From G963422445 sp963422445 (GTDB lineage Bacteria; Pseudomonadota; Alphaproteobacteria; Thalassobaculales; Thalassobaculaceae), in assembly GCA_963422445.2 (NCBI GenBank), contig OY729512.2:1178001-1242000 (forward strand): a stretch of DNA of 64,000 bases. Reading direction: 5' to 3'. The stretch's first letter is position 1. Each line of letters opens with the position of its first letter. Under the pieces are notes generated by a model. That model saw only the letters and a list, made by a program, of their open reading frames with translations, had not been told where the DNA came from and did not search any database. Below are positions 21,968-32,488 of the stretch, piece by piece. Both the position numbers and the translations under genes were made by a program.

Positions 21968-23149
21968 GGATTGTCTGAACAAGTCGGCTCTGTCACAATT
22001 GGTTTCTTGGTGACGGAGTGGAATGCGAGCCCTGGAGCAAGCGACGTTTGCGGAGCTGGAGCACGACCTGAAGACGCGTCGGACGCGGCGCGAGGTCTTT
22101 CTCGAGACGATGGACGGGCTGGTTCCCTGGGAGCGGCTGGAGGCCCGCATCGAGCCGTTCTACCCGAAGGCCGGTCGCGGTCGGCGGCCTTATCCGCTGA
22201 GCGTGATGCTGCGGGTGCACTGCGTGCAGCTGTTCTACAATCTGAGCGACCCTGGGATGGAGGACCTGCTTTACGCGGTGGAGTCGGTACGGCGGTTTGT
22301 GGGGTTGCGCCTCTCGGGTGCGCTGCCTGACGAGACGACGATCCTGCATTTCCGCCACTTGCTGGAGACGCACGGTCTGGGCGAGACGCTGTTCGAGGAG
22401 ATCAACGCACATCTGGCCTCGCTCGGACACCGCTTGAGCAAGGGGACGATCGTGGACGCGAGTCTCATTGCCGCGCCGTCGTCGACGAAGAACCGCAAGG
22501 GCGAGCGGGACCCGGAGATGCATCAGACGAAGAAGGGCAATCAGTGGCATTTCGGGATGAAGGCGCACATCGGGGTGGATGCGCAGTCGGGCTTGACGCA
22601 CAGCGTGGAGACGACGCCGGCGAATGTCTCGGATGTGGCGACGGCGCACGCGCTGTTGCACGGGGGCGAGGAGCAGGTGTGGGGTGACGCGGGCTATCAG
22701 GGGGTGGACAAGCGCGCGGAGAACCGGGACACGGACGTGGACTGGGAGGTGGCGATGAAGCCCGGCAAGCGCCGGGGGCTGGACAAGGCGGGCCCGGCGG
22801 CGGCGGCGGAGAGGCGCAAGGCGTCGGTTCGGGCCAAGGTGGAACATCCGTTCCTGTATGTGAAGCGCCACTTCGGCTACGCGAAGGTGCGCTATCGGGG
22901 GCTGGCGAAGACCACGCAACGCATCGCCGTGCTGCTCGGGTTCACCAATCTGCTCATCGCGGGGCGCGACGCCACCGCCTGACGTGGGGGGAGTCCGTCC
23001 GCAACCGCCGCAAGGTGGCGGGGGCGGTCGGCTCGGGCATCAAAATCTCCATTTCCTGGCGCGACAACACGTCCCCGATGGGCTCTCGTGTTTCATCCAC
23101 GGGCCACGACACCCGTATACCCGAAAAAACCGACTTGTTCAGACCTTAC
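21968..23149 (+). mobile_element. IS5-group element H1
   Basis: This 1,182-bp element has ends ggattgtctgaacaagtcgg and, on the right, ccgacttgttcagac. Flanks are ctag (21964-21967) and ctaa (23150-23153), both fitting the YTAR target of the IS5 group. The right end carries a few changes (cttac for aatcc). Three further copies of the same element are at 26318, 56649 and 61685. Confidence 0.92.
22023..22982 (+). CDS. IS5-group transposase H1, intact
   Basis: This 319-residue InsH-like DDE transposase has an N-terminal DUF772 region (PFYPKAGRGRRPYPLSVMLR), LPDETTILHFRHLLE, the first Asp in GTIVDASLIAAPSS, the second in VWGDAGYQGVDKR, and the Y2 motif with catalytic Glu in VEHPFLYVKRHFGYAKVRY. 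It differs from copy H4 at a single residue that I can see (S/T in APS(S/T)TKN), which suggests very recent transposition. Confidence 0.95.
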   Translation: MRALEQATFAELEHDLKTRRTRREVFLETMDGLVPWERLEARIEPFYPKAGRGRRPYPLSVMLRVHCVQLFYNLSDPGMEDLLYAVESVRRFVGLRLSGALPDETTILHFRHLLETHGLGETLFEEINAHLASLGHRLSKGTIVDASLIAAPSSTKNRKGERDPEMHQTKKGNQWHFGMKAHIGVDAQSGLTHSVETTPANVSDVATAHALLHGGEEQVWGDAGYQGVDKRAENRDTDVDWEVAMKPGKRRGLDKAGPAAAAERRKASVRAKVEHPFLYVKRHFGYAKVRYRGLAKTTQRIAVLLGFTNLLIAGRDATA

Positions 23150-23292
23150 CTAAGTCGACTCTCCTTTTCTATCCCAGGAAGCCAGCAGTTCAGCTGCTGT
23201 GACCTTGGTCAGGCAGGAATGGTTCATGCGCGAGACCCATGTGTTTCAATCTTCATGGATAGCGCATTCGCTGATCAGTTGATTAACAATTT

Positions 23293-24311
23293 ACCGCTTA
23301 TGCACATGGTTCCGGTCGCGAGAGTTTGCCGCCAGATGTTGAGGTTGAGGTTAGAGCGGGGGAGCGGGTAGAATGCCCCGATACGTTCCTGCCGACGGAG
23401 CCCCCACATGAAACAGGTCCCCGACAGCCTCCTCGCCGTCCAGCACATGGTCCCGGACGATGACGCCTGCGCCGTCTGGCTGATCGAAATGCGCTGGCCG
23501 GACGGCTTCGTCTGTCCCACGTGCAGCCATGAAAAGGGATGGGCGCTGCGCAGAAAAGCACACACCTTCGCGTGCACCGGCTGCCGCCGGCAGACCTCGG
23601 TGACGGCCGGGACGATCCTGCACGCCAGCAAGCTGCCGCTCACCGTCTGGTTCCGGGCCGCCGACCTGATGGCGACCCACTCCAACGGCATCTCTGCCCT
23701 GCAGCTCCAGAAACAGCTCGCTTCGGCTCTTATCGCAGCGCCTGGCTGCTCGCCCACAAGCTGCGCGCCAGCATGGTCGAGCCCGAGCGCAACCCGTTGT
23801 CGGGCCCGGTGGAAATCGACGAGGCCAGCCGTCCATTCCGGACCAAAGACGATCCTCCCACCGGAGGGCAAGGACGCAGCCACGACGGCAAGATGCTCAT
23901 CGTCGGCGCCATCGAACTCGGGGACGGAAACATCCCGGGCCGCCTGAGGCTAGCCGACATCTCCTCCTACGGCGCCGCCGACCTCGGACACTTCGTCGAA
24001 ACCGCCGGCTGGTCCGGCGACGCTGCGGTCCCCGCCGATCGCCACAATGTCCATGTCGTCGGGAAGACCGCCGCTCACCTCGTCCTGCCGTGGATCCACC
24101 AAGTCTTCTCCAACCTCAAAGGATGGGCGCGAGGCGTCTACCACGGGCTGCGCCGCAAGCATCTGCAAGCCTATCTCGATGAGGTCGTCTTTCGCTTCAA
24201 CCGCCGCAAAACCCGCCACGATGCTTTCCGCTCGCTCCTCCGCCTCGCCACCAATGCACAACCCCTTACCTACAGCATGTTGATAGAACCGGAACCATCT
24301 GCATAAGCGGT
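23293..24311 (+). mobile_element. IS1595-family element, copy 1
   Basis: This 1,019-bp element has ends accgcttatgca and tgcataagcggt and the perfect 8-bp duplication aacaattt (23285-23292, 24312-24319). It is about 25 bp shorter than copy 2 because the region between FVETA and GWSGDA is deleted. Beyond its right end (24320-24460), a short minus-strand frame MTEAVSPKAVIRPTLIDLAG is visible and is not recognised. Confidence 0.93.
23408..24306 (+). pseudogene. IS1595-family transposase (copy 1), frameshifted
   Basis: It starts MKQVPDSLLAVQHMVPDD. A zinc-ribbon with two Cys pairs follows (CPTCSHEKGW and CTGCRRQTS). After ALQLQKQL the frame is lost because one G is missing. The ISXO2-like catalytic domain continues in the next frame: GSYRSAWLLAHKLR, VEIDEASRPFR, NVHVVGKTAAHLVLPWIHQV, and YLDEVVFRFNRRKTRH. 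Copy 2 carries the same missing base, so the defect predates one of the two insertions unless it is bypassed during translation. Confidence 0.88.
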
Positions 24312-24466
24312 AACAATTTTTCAGTGCCATTTGTCTGCCGAATCCTGCCAGATCGATTAGCGTCGGACGGATAACAGCTTTCGGAGATACTGCCTCGGTC
24401 ATCGTTCTTTACCGTTTCGCATCGGTTAGCCCATCTTTACCACCCTTCGCATAATCTTGTTTCACA

Positions 24467-26160
24467 TCATGAGGTTATGATGGGAAGAGTCGGCGAGTGG
24501 CACGACAAGTGCGCTTTTGAGGACCGGTTACAGACCGTCTTGCGGGTTCCTCCGGCAGTGGATCCGATGCCCAGGGCGTCGTAGCTCGCCTGCTGGGGCG
24601 GTTCGGCGCGAGTCACCTTGCGCACGTGCAGGGTGCGCTCGTCGGCGTGACGGCATGTGGCGGTGATGCGCTGCTGTCCTTCGAGGATGCGCCGTAACGT
24701 GGTCCAGCTCGCGTTCTCATCCGCTTGACGCAGCCGTTTTCGGATCACCTGCACGCGTTGATACGCGATCACGGTGATGAACAGATGCCCGTCGGCACGG
24801 ATGGGCTTTGTGGTGATAGATCGGGCGTAGTCCGAGCTCCGGTTTCAGCGAGCGGAACACTGCTTCGAGGTCGGTCAGGGTGAAGTCGGTGCGCCACAGG
24901 GTGGGCTTCGTCCCAGTCGGTTTCGCTGCTGCGCAGGCAATACACGCCCGGGTGGGTCATCATTGAGCCGCGGCGCGCACGGCGGTGGCGCGTTCGCCGC
25001 TCTTGTCGGTGTCGCTCTCGAAGCGCCGGGCGATGCGCTCGGCGATGCCGCGCTCTTTGGCGGCGCGCTCCTCGGAGAAGCAGTACAACCGGACCTCTGT
25101 GCGTCGTCGGACAACCCCTTGTGCAGATGCACGCTGTGCGTCGACACGGTCTCGATGCGCAGCGCCGCTTCCGCGTCGACGGGCCGGGTGCGCTCGCGGC
25201 TGACCACCCGGTCGCGGTCACCCGGCTCGCGCAGCTCCCGCAACCGCTCCTCGGCGGCGATGCCGCGGGTCCATCACCACACGCGCATCGAGCATCTCGG
25301 CGCGCGTGTGGTGTTCGCGCACGTTGCCGGCGTAGACCTGCGAGCGGCGCCCGAAGGCGCTGGCGTCGAGCACCAGCCCCAGGGTGAGCAGCGGGCAATC
25401 GCTGCGCTTGTCCCTGGAGTGTCCGCGCCGCGCCTTCGAAGGAGGTATTGCTCAGGTCGTAGAGCGTGACGGTGGGCTGGAGGTCGAGCAGGTCCATTGC
25501 GCGGCCGAACAGATGGTGCTCGATGGCCTCGCGGTGCGCCATCAGCGCGTCGGAGGCGCGGTAAAGCCGCATCGGCCCGAAGGTGGGTGGCGACCTCCAC
25601 CCCCAGCAGCTCGCCCAGGGCGCTGCGCTCACCGAGCCAGCGCCGGGCGGCGCGCTCAGAGCCCGGTTGGGCCATGCGCGCGATGATCGAGCCGACGGCG
25701 GCGGCGCTCATCGACGCGCCCATCCCGAGCTGCTCGAACAGCGTGCGAAGCCCGAGCTGCTCCATCGCCCACAATCCCACCTGCTCGACGCCGACCGAGC
25801 GTGGGCGAAGCATCTCCAGGGACCCGACATCGACCTGCTGGACGTCGCGCCCCCGGCCCGCCAACGAGGCGGGGGCCAACGCGCTCATGGGCGAGCCGTT
25901 GGGCGGCGATGCGCTGGGCGTGCGATTCCAGCGCCGGCGGGCAATCGGGAGGTAAGGAGAGTGGACCGGCGAGGAGGGCGGCGATGCGACGGCACAGCAC
26001 CGGCCAGTCGTTTCGCGCGACATCCGAAGTGTCGTCCCAGGGTGAGCAAGGTGCGCTGTCGCACCCCCGCGCCGATGCGCTCGGAGCGCACGAGGCGGAA
26101 GGTGAAATAGTGCTCGTCGTTGCTGCGGGTCTGGGGACGCCGAATGAACAGGGACGCGCA
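24467..26160 (-). pseudogene. IS1634-family transposase remnant, many frameshifts
   Basis: Read on the minus strand it shows, in order, FIRRPQTRSNDEHYFTFRLV, then EMLRPRSVGVEQVGLWAMEQ and SERAARRWLGERSALGELL, then YRASDALMAHREAIEHHLF with TVTLYDLSNTSFEGAA. The C-terminal IAYQRVQVIRKRLRQADEN and SWTTLRRILEGQQRITAT follow. These segments are the standard parts of IS1634 transposases but lie in at least four frames. It is a long-dead element; its ends were not resolved. Confidence 0.82.
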
Positions 26161-26484
26161 CGATAGCGGAGCGGCGCGACCGGAACAATACACATAATAT
26201 ATTTGATGGCACTACATCGGCCGCATCGACGACACATCAATCAGTTACGTGAGAAAACTGGCCAAATCGAACCCGATTTCCGCTCAATCGCGGCTCCTGA
26301 TGGTAAAGATCGGTTAAGGAATGTCTGAACAAGTCGGTTTTTTCGGGTATACGGGTGTCGTGGCCCGTGGATGAAACGCCAGAGCCCATCGGGAACGTGT
26401 TGTCGTGCCAGGAAATGGAGATTTCGATGCCCGAGCCGACCGTCCCCGCCGCCTTGCGGCGGTTGCGGACGGACTCCCCCCACG

Positions 26485-27443
26485 TCAGGCGGTCGCGTCG
26501 CGCCCCGCGATGAGCAGATTGGTGAACCCGAGCAGCACGGCGATACGTTGCGTGTTCTTCGCCAGCCCCCGATAACGCACCTTCGCGTAGCCGAAGTGGC
26601 GCTTCACATACAGGAACGGATGCTCCACCTTGGCCCGAACCGACGCCTTGCGCCTCTCCACCGCTGCCGCCGGGCCCGCCTTGTCCAGCCCCCGGCGCTT
26701 GCCGGGCTTCATCGCCACCTCCCAGTCCACGTCCGTGTCCCGGTTCTCCGCGCGCTTGTCCACCCCCTGATAGCCCGCATCACCCCACACCTGCTCCTCG
26801 CCCCCGTGCAACAGCGCGTGCGCCGTCGCCACATCCGAGACATTCGCCGGCGTCGTCTCCACGCTGTGCGTCAAGCCCGACTGCGCATCCACCCCGATGT
26901 GCGCCTTCATCCCGAAATGCCACTGATTGCCCTTCTTCGTCTGATGCATCTCCGGGTCCCGCTCGCCCTTGCGGTTCTTCGTCGACGACGGCGCGGCAAT
27001 GAGACTCGCGTCCACGATCGTCCCCTTGCTCAAGCGGTGTCCGAGAGAGGCCAGATGCGCGTTGATCTCTTCGAACAGCGTCTCACCCAGACCATGCGTC
27101 TCCAGCAAGTGGCGGAAATGCAGGATCGTCGTCTCGTCAGGCAGTGCACCCGAGAGGCGCAACCCCACAAACCGCCGTACCGACTTCACCTCGTAGAGCA
27201 GGTCCTCCAGCCCAGGGTCGCTCAGAGTGTAGAACAGCTGCACGCAGTGCACCCGCAGCATCACGCTCAGCGGATAAGGCCGCCGACCGCGACCGGCCTT
27301 CGGGTAGAACGGCTCGATGCGGGCCTCCAGCCGCTCCCAGGGAACCAGCCCTCCATCGTCTCGAGAAAGACCTCGCGCCGCGTCCGACGCTTCTTCAGGT
27401 CGTGCCCCAGCTCCGCAGACATCGCTTGCTCCATGGCTCGCAT
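26485..27443 (-). pseudogene. IS5-group transposase H2, frameshifted
   Basis: It begins MRAMEQAMSAELGHDLKKRR at 27443. A single C is missing after the codons for FLETM (27350 region; the intact copy reads MDGLVPWE there). The rest, from LVPWERLEARIEPFYPKAG through the DDE motifs to the stop at 26485, is in the next frame and otherwise almost identical to H1. Confidence 0.9.
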
Positions 27444-27474
27444 TCCACTCCGTCACCAAGAAACCAATTGTGAC

Positions 27475-29360
27475 CACGGCAAATTCGTTCTGATTTTCGT
27501 CGCTGACTCGCGGCACGCAATCATGGTCGGCCCGCTTTCGTTGGGGTCGTTGCGTGGTCTGGGCAATAGATTTGGCCGCCATGGCGGCGCCGTATAGCGG
27601 TCCCCTGGCCGCGAGGGTCGGGCACGGCTTCATCTGTGCATGACCGCTCGCCCCGGCGTGCCGAGGGTTGGCGAGTCGATGGAGGCGGACCGGAGAGGGT
27701 GGTCAGCCGGGTGCTGGTCGCGGGGCGATGTTGTCGGTCATTTTCAGGAAGTCGAGGACGCGGCGCGGGTTCCTGGCCAGATTGCGCATGGTCTGGGCGA
27801 CGGCGCGCCCGCGCCCCTTGATAAGACCGATAGCGACGCGCCGCAGCCGGGTCATGGTCTCTGGACCGTGCCCGGTGCGGCTGCGGTCCTCGTCGACGCT
27901 CCAGTCGAGGATGTAGTGGGTTGCCTCGATCGTCCAGTGCCCGCGATTGAGGGTGAGCAGCCGTTGCGGGGTTGCGGCCTCCATGGTCAGGCTGGTGACC
28001 CCGTAGGCGGTCTCGCAGCGGCGCTTGCCGGACTTGACCTCGACGGTGTCGCGGCGCACGGCGAAGACCTGTCCGACGCCGGGGAAGTTGAGGTCGTCGT
28101 TGCGCTCACTGGAGACCCGGATGGAGCGCCGCTCGCGTCGGTCGTGCTCGGGCTCTCGTCCGTGAAGTCCGGTGCGCGCCCGGCGATGGCCTCGTTGAGA
28201 GTGAGCCGGATATCGCTCGGCAGGGTCGGCTGGTTGCCCTTGACGGTGAACAGGTAGGCCGCGCCGCGATCGAGCAGATAGGAGGCCAGCGCCCGCTGGG
28301 TGAGCAGGGCGTCGGCGGTGACAGTGCGGCCCGCGATGTCGGGCGCCGTATCGAGCAGGGGGATGACGGCGCCGATCTCGTTGGTGCGCTTCTCCCCTTC
28401 GTCGGCGTCGGGCCTCATGCCGACTTTTTTTGACCCCAGGGCGCCTTGGTGTCGTGGCCTATGATGCCGAGCACATGAGCCTGTTTGCCATCGTCATCGA
28501 TGGCGCCGGTCTTGCCGTCAATAGCCAGGGCGCTGTCTGCCGAGCCGTGGGCAGGGCATGGCGCCGACCCTGGCGGCGGCGGGGATCGTCGATGTGCTGG
28601 AAGAACTCGGGCAGGGATCGCATCTGTGCGGCGCTGAGCGTCATCTTCGGCACTCCATGTCGCAGGCGGGGGTCGAGATCGGCGGCCCCAAGCCGGGCCC
28701 GCGCGCCCCGGCACAGGGGATGAAGGAACACGAGTTTGGGCCGCGCGTGCGCGCTGTCGCCGTGCCTGTCGCGGGCGAAGCCGCGGGTGCGCCCGATCTC
28801 GATCCAGTTGGCGGCGCGGTAGACGGCGCCCCGGAAGAGCGCAGGGTCGACGAAGGTCTCCGCCAGGAGCACGTCGTGACCGAAGCGGGCCGGCCAGTCC
28901 CTCACCAGACGGCGCGTGCACAGCGAGAGCACGCGCGAGCCGAGGTTGCGCTCACCGCCGGGGAGAATCAGAAAACGCGAGTTGGTGGTGACCAGGTGAA
29001 GACGGCCGAACTGGACGCCGCGGTCCCAGCCGATCCAGTGATCACGCGCCCCACACTTCAGCGCCGGCGCCGAGAACACCGCCAGCGCCAGCCAGCGCCC
29101 TCGATGGTGCGCAACATAGCGCACGGTCTCGCCCATCCCCGGCACCGCGCCGAGGTCGTGGTGTGTCTGCATCAAGTCGCGGAAGCGGGCCTCGTCCGCC
29201 GCCGCCACGATGTCGACGGCCACCTCCGAAAGAACCGCCACGGCTCCCCCGCCCCCACGATTGCCTCGCGGCACTCATATCAGAACACGGGGAAGAGGTC
29301 CACGATCTCAGGCAACTCCCTGGCTGGGCTGGCGAAAGGTCGAAGTACAAATCCGCCCTG
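27475..29360 (-). mobile_element. ISAs1-type element with a DruA-like domain, nested in H2
   Basis: This 1,886-bp element is flanked by the perfect 10-bp direct repeat caattgtgac (27465-27474 and 29361-29370). Imperfect inverted ends are cacggcaaattcgt on the left and cagggcggatttgta on the right (reverse complement). The flanking IS5 sequence rejoins exactly when it is removed. Confidence 0.88.
27703..29274 (-). pseudogene. ISAs1 transposase fused to a DUF4338 (DruA-like) domain, decayed
   Basis: The N-terminal part (29274 to about 28640) is a DUF4338 domain of the type named DruA in Druantia defence: ARFRDLMQTHHDLGAVPG, RWLALAVFSAPALKCGARD, WIGWDRGVQFGRLHLVTTNS, RFLILPGGERNLGSRVLSLC, and VLLAETFVDPALFRGAVYRA. 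In the same frame follows the ISAs1 start LPEFFQHIDDPRRRQGRRHA. The ISAs1 core is then scattered over other frames: GKQAHVLGIIGHDTKAPWGQ, EIGAVIPLLDTAPDIAGRTV, LLDRGAAYLFTVKGNQPTL, and HWTIEATHYILDWSVDEDRS. Internal deletions and frameshifts make it inactive. Confidence 0.82.
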
Positions 29361-29398
29361 CAATTGTGACAGAGCCGACTTGTTCAGACAATCCTTAA

Positions 29399-29707
29399 AG
29401 GATCACACTGGTCTGTTTCTTGTCCACAGTCTCGCAGACATTCGCCTTGCCGCTCCGGTTCGGCAAGGACGCCCGCAACAACACCGGCGGTCCGCGCGAA
29501 TCTGGCCACGCTATTCGGCATCCGTGACAACCCCTCCGTTTCGGGCTGCGCAAGCGACTTGACCAGATCGGTCCGGGGCCCGCTTGCGGTCTGCCTTCAA
29601 GGCTCTGTTCCCGGCCCTGCGGCGCGGCAGGCGACTCCGATGGCTCTGCAGGGATCGACGGCCATAACCGTCTGTCCGGAACCGCCGCTACTCGCCGAAA
29701 CGCGTAA
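29399..29707. other. 309-bp gap with no recognisable gene
   Basis: This stretch lies between the right duplication of H2 and the left duplication of the second IS1595 element. I see no frame with family resemblance and no obvious RNA or terminator. Confidence 0.5.
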
Positions 29708-30751
29708 ACTGCTTATGCAGATGGTTCCGGTTCTATCAACATGCTGTAGGTAAGGGGTTGTGCATTGGTGGCGAGACGGAAGAGCGAGCGGAAAGCATCG
29801 TGGCGGGTTTTGCGGCGGTTGAAGCGAAAGACGACCTCATCGAGATAGGCCTGCAGATGCTTGCGGCGCAGCCCGTGGTAGACGCCTCGCGCCCATCCTT
29901 TGAGGTTGGAGAAGACTTGGTGGATCCACGGCAGGACGAGGTGAGCGGCGGTCTTCCCGACGACATGGACATTGTGGCGATCGGCGGGGACCGCAGCGTC
30001 GCCGGACCAGCCGTCGGTTTTCACGATGGCGTCGGGATCGACGGCGGTTTCGACGAAGTGTCCGAGGTCGGCGGCGCCGTAGGAGGAGATGTCGGCTAGC
30101 CTCAGGCGGCCCGGGATGTTTCCGTCCCCGAGTTCGATGGCGCCGACGATGAGCATCTTGCCGTCGTGGCTGCGTCCTTGCCCTCCGGTGGGAGGATCGT
30201 CTTTGGTCCGGAATGGACGGCTGGCCTCGTCGATTTCCACCGGGCCCGACAACGGGTTGCGCTCGGGCTCGACCATGCTGGCGCGCAGCTTGTGGGCGAG
30301 CAGCCAGGCGCTGCGATAAGAGCCGAAGCGAGCTGTTTCTGGAGCTGCAGGGCAGAGATGCCGTTGGAGTGGGTCGCCATCAGGTCGGCGGCCCGGAACC
30401 AGACGGTGAGCGGCAGCTTGCTGGCGTGCAGGATCGTCCCGGCCGTCACCGAGGTCTGCCGGCGGCAGCCGGTGCACGCGAAGGTGTGTGCTTTTCTGCG
30501 CAGCGCCCATCCCTTTTCATGGCCGCACCTGGGACAGACGAAGCCGTCCGGCCAGCGCATTTCGATCAGCCAGGCGGCGCAGGCGCCATCGTCCGGGACC
30601 ATGTGCTGGAAAGCGAAGAGGCTGTCGGGGACCTGTTTCATGTGGGGGCTCCGTCGGCAGGAATGTATCGGGAGCATTCCACCCGCTCCCCCGCTCTAAC
30701 CTCAACATCTGGCGGCAAACTCTCGCGACCGGAACCATGTGCATAAGCGGT
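29708..30751 (-). mobile_element. IS1595-family element, copy 2
   Basis: This 1,044-bp element has ends actgcttatgca and tgcataagcggt and the perfect 8-bp duplication acgcgtaa (29700-29707 and 30752-30759). It is in the opposite orientation to copy 1. Each copy has its own duplication, so they are independent insertions. Confidence 0.93.
29713..30641 (-). pseudogene. IS1595-family transposase (copy 2), same frameshift as copy 1
   Basis: It starts MKQVPDSLFAFQHMVPDD at 30641 with zinc-ribbon CPRCGHEKGW and CTGCRRQTS. The frame is lost after ALQLQKQL at the same base as in copy 1. The catalytic domain continues with GSYRSAWLLAHKLR, VEIDEASRPFR, the segment VDPDAIVKTDGWSGDA missing from copy 1, VGKTAAHLVLPWIHQV and FRFNRRKTRH. 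Apart from the shared shift it is complete. Confidence 0.88.
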
Positions 30752-30935
30752 ACGCGTAATTGCCGACCCGTGCCGTGTGCGCATATCGTGCTGATCGTGT
30801 TTGAGACGGCCTTGCCTCGAACATGCCCATATTCGTCTCCTCATGGCGCGGGATCTGCGATATGTCTTCGGTTCTCAGTCAATTGCCGAGGCCAGCAGGA
30901 CTCTCTGGCATGTGGCGTTCCAGAGAACAGCCGAC

Positions 30936-31508
30936 ATGACCGCAGCCGACGATGACAACGCCGTAACGATACCGGATCAGCTCCGGCAGTCCGGGACTGC
31001 CGTGCCATCGCCCAGGGTTGTCCGGTTTTCCGAAAAGATCAGGCCGGGCGGGCAGGTTCTTGATCTCGCCTGTGGCGGCGGTCGCCACGGCCGGTATCTG
31101 CTCGCGCTTGGATACCGGGTTCTGATGGTCGACCGCGACATCTCGCATGTTGCCGATCTTGCCGGGCAGGCGACGACCGAACTGATTGCCCATGATCTTG
31201 AAGACGGTTCGCCATGGCCCTTTGCCGGCCGGCAATTCGACGGCATCGTCGTCACCAATTGCCTGTACCGGCCGGTGATGCGGCGCATTACCACGGCTCT
31301 GGCTCCGGGTGGCGTACTGTTTTACGAGACCTTCGCGGACGGCAACCATATCTTCGGCCGACCCCGCAATCCGGGATATTTGCTGCGGGGTGACGAACTG
31401 CTCGACACCGTGCGGCCCGGCTTGCGTGTCGTTGCCTATGAGGATATCGCGATCACGGATCCGCGACCGGCGGCCGTTCAGCGCATCGTGACCGTCCGCA
31501 GCCCATAG
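30936..31508 (+). CDS. Class I SAM-dependent methyltransferase
   Basis: This protein has about 190 residues from ATG 30936. The frame is open further upstream to 30801, but family members begin shortly before the PSPRVV motif. SAM-binding motif I is VLDLACGGGRHGRYLLALGY (about 45-64), with the acidic loop VDRD and the later FDGIVVTNCLYRPVM and APGGVLFYETFADGN. The fold resembles TehB/thiopurine-methyltransferase-like enzymes; the substrate is unknown. Upstream sequence ends at the IS1595 insertion (30759), so its promoter region may be altered. It converges on the ABC importer operon with a 14-bp gap. Confidence 0.85.
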   Translation: MTAADDDNAVTIPDQLRQSGTAVPSPRVVRFSEKIRPGGQVLDLACGGGRHGRYLLALGYRVLMVDRDISHVADLAGQATTELIAHDLEDGSPWPFAGRQFDGIVVTNCLYRPVMRRITTALAPGGVLFYETFADGNHIFGRPRNPGYLLRGDELLDTVRPGLRVVAYEDIAITDPRPAAVQRIVTVRSP

Positions 31509-31522
31509 GCGGCGCGGTCCGG

Positions 31523-32488
31523 TCAGACGGAGGCCGCCGAATGGAGATGGCAACGCGCCTGGTGCCCGGCGTCGACCAACGTGAAACCGGGCGCCTCGCG
31601 GTCGCAAAGACCAGCCATCATCTGCGGACAACGCGTACTGAAGGTGCAGCCGGCTGGAAGATCAATCGGGCTCGGAATGTCGCCATGGAGCGGCGGTCCC
31701 TGCTCCGGCTGTTCCACCTGCGGGAGTGGCACGGCCCGCAGAAGAGCTTGCGTGTACGGATGTTCCGGGCGGCTGAACAGGGCCTCGGTCGGGCCCTCTT
31801 CGACAATGGTGCCGAGATACATCACCGCGACCCGGTCGCAGATATGCCGGACCACCGCAAGATTGTGTGAAATGAACAGATAGCTCAACCCGAGTTCCTT
31901 CTGAAGTGCCTTGAGAAACTCGAGAATCTGGGCTTGCACCGAGACATCAAGGGCCGAGGTCGGTTCGTCGAGGATCAGCAGGCCGGGATTGAGCGCGAGG
32001 GCGCGGGCAATACAGACGCGCTGCTTTTGACCGCCAGAGAGTTCATGCGGATAGCGGAACAGGAATTGCCGTGACAGTCCGACCGTGTCGAGCAGTTCGG
32101 CGACCCGTTGGCGCAGTCCGGCGCCGCGTAGCGCAGTATGCAGAATCAGCGGCTCGGCGACACTCCGTATGATCGTCATGCGTGGGTTGAGTGAGGAATG
32201 CGGATCCTGGAAGACCATCTGCGCATTGCGTCTGAGACGGCGTTCGCGCGCCCGGTCCGGGGTCGTGACATCGTCGTCGTTGACCCTGATGCGTCCCGCC
32301 GTCGGCTTGACCAGGTGCAGGACAGCCTTGCCGATTGTCGACTTGCCCGACCCGGACTCGCCAACCAGGCCGAGCGCTTCGCCCCGCCCGACCGCCAGCG
32401 AGACCCCGTTTACGGCCTTGACGATAGTCTTTCCCTTGCCGCGCTTCGAGACATCGAAATGAACCCCGAGATCTTCGATTTCAAGCAT
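31523..32488 (-). CDS. Peptide-type ABC importer ATPase (OppF/DppF-like)
   Basis: This is the second ATPase of the importer, about 321 residues from ATG 32486-32488 (MLEIEDLGVHFD), which overlaps the end of the upstream ATPase gene. An in-frame ATG lies four codons earlier. It has Walker A GESGSGKS (about residue 47), Q-loop MVFQDPHSSLNP, signature LSGGQKQR, Walker B LLILDEPTSALD, the H-loop SHNLAVVRH, and the C-terminal oligo_HPY region with HPYTQALLRAVP and four cysteines (TFSTRCPQM, GLCDRE). Last gene of the operon. Confidence 0.94.
   Translation of the reverse strand: MLEIEDLGVHFDVSKRGKGKTIVKAVNGVSLAVGRGEALGLVGESGSGKSTIGKAVLHLVKPTAGRIRVNDDDVTTPDRARERRLRRNAQMVFQDPHSSLNPRMTIIRSVAEPLILHTALRGAGLRQRVAELLDTVGLSRQFLFRYPHELSGGQKQRVCIARALALNPGLLILDEPTSALDVSVQAQILEFLKALQKELGLSYLFISHNLAVVRHICDRVAVMYLGTIVEEGPTEALFSRPEHPYTQALLRAVPLPQVEQPEQGPPLHGDIPSPIDLPAGCTFSTRCPQMMAGLCDREAPGFTLVDAGHQARCHLHSAASV

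Larger units (their letters stand above)
26318..29394 (-). mobile_element. IS5-group element H2, split by a nested ISAs1-type element
   Basis: The left end is ggaatgtctgaacaagtcgg and the right end is cgacttgttcagacaatcc. The flanking duplication is ttaa (26314-26317 and 29395-29398). A 1,886-bp ISAs1-type element with its own 10-bp duplication is inserted at 27475-29360, close to the transposase start end. Without the insert and its duplication the element is 1,181 bp, matching H1, H3 and H4. Confidence 0.92.

Noticed and set aside
27475..29360. Druantia-type phage defence gene
   Set aside because: The DruA-like domain is inside an IS with inverted repeats and target duplication, is fused to an ISAs1 transposase, and no other Druantia genes are present.
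23293..30751. Composite transposon bounded by two inverted IS1595 copies
   Set aside because: Each copy has its own different 8-bp duplication (aacaattt and acgcgtaa), and the interval contains only other IS elements.
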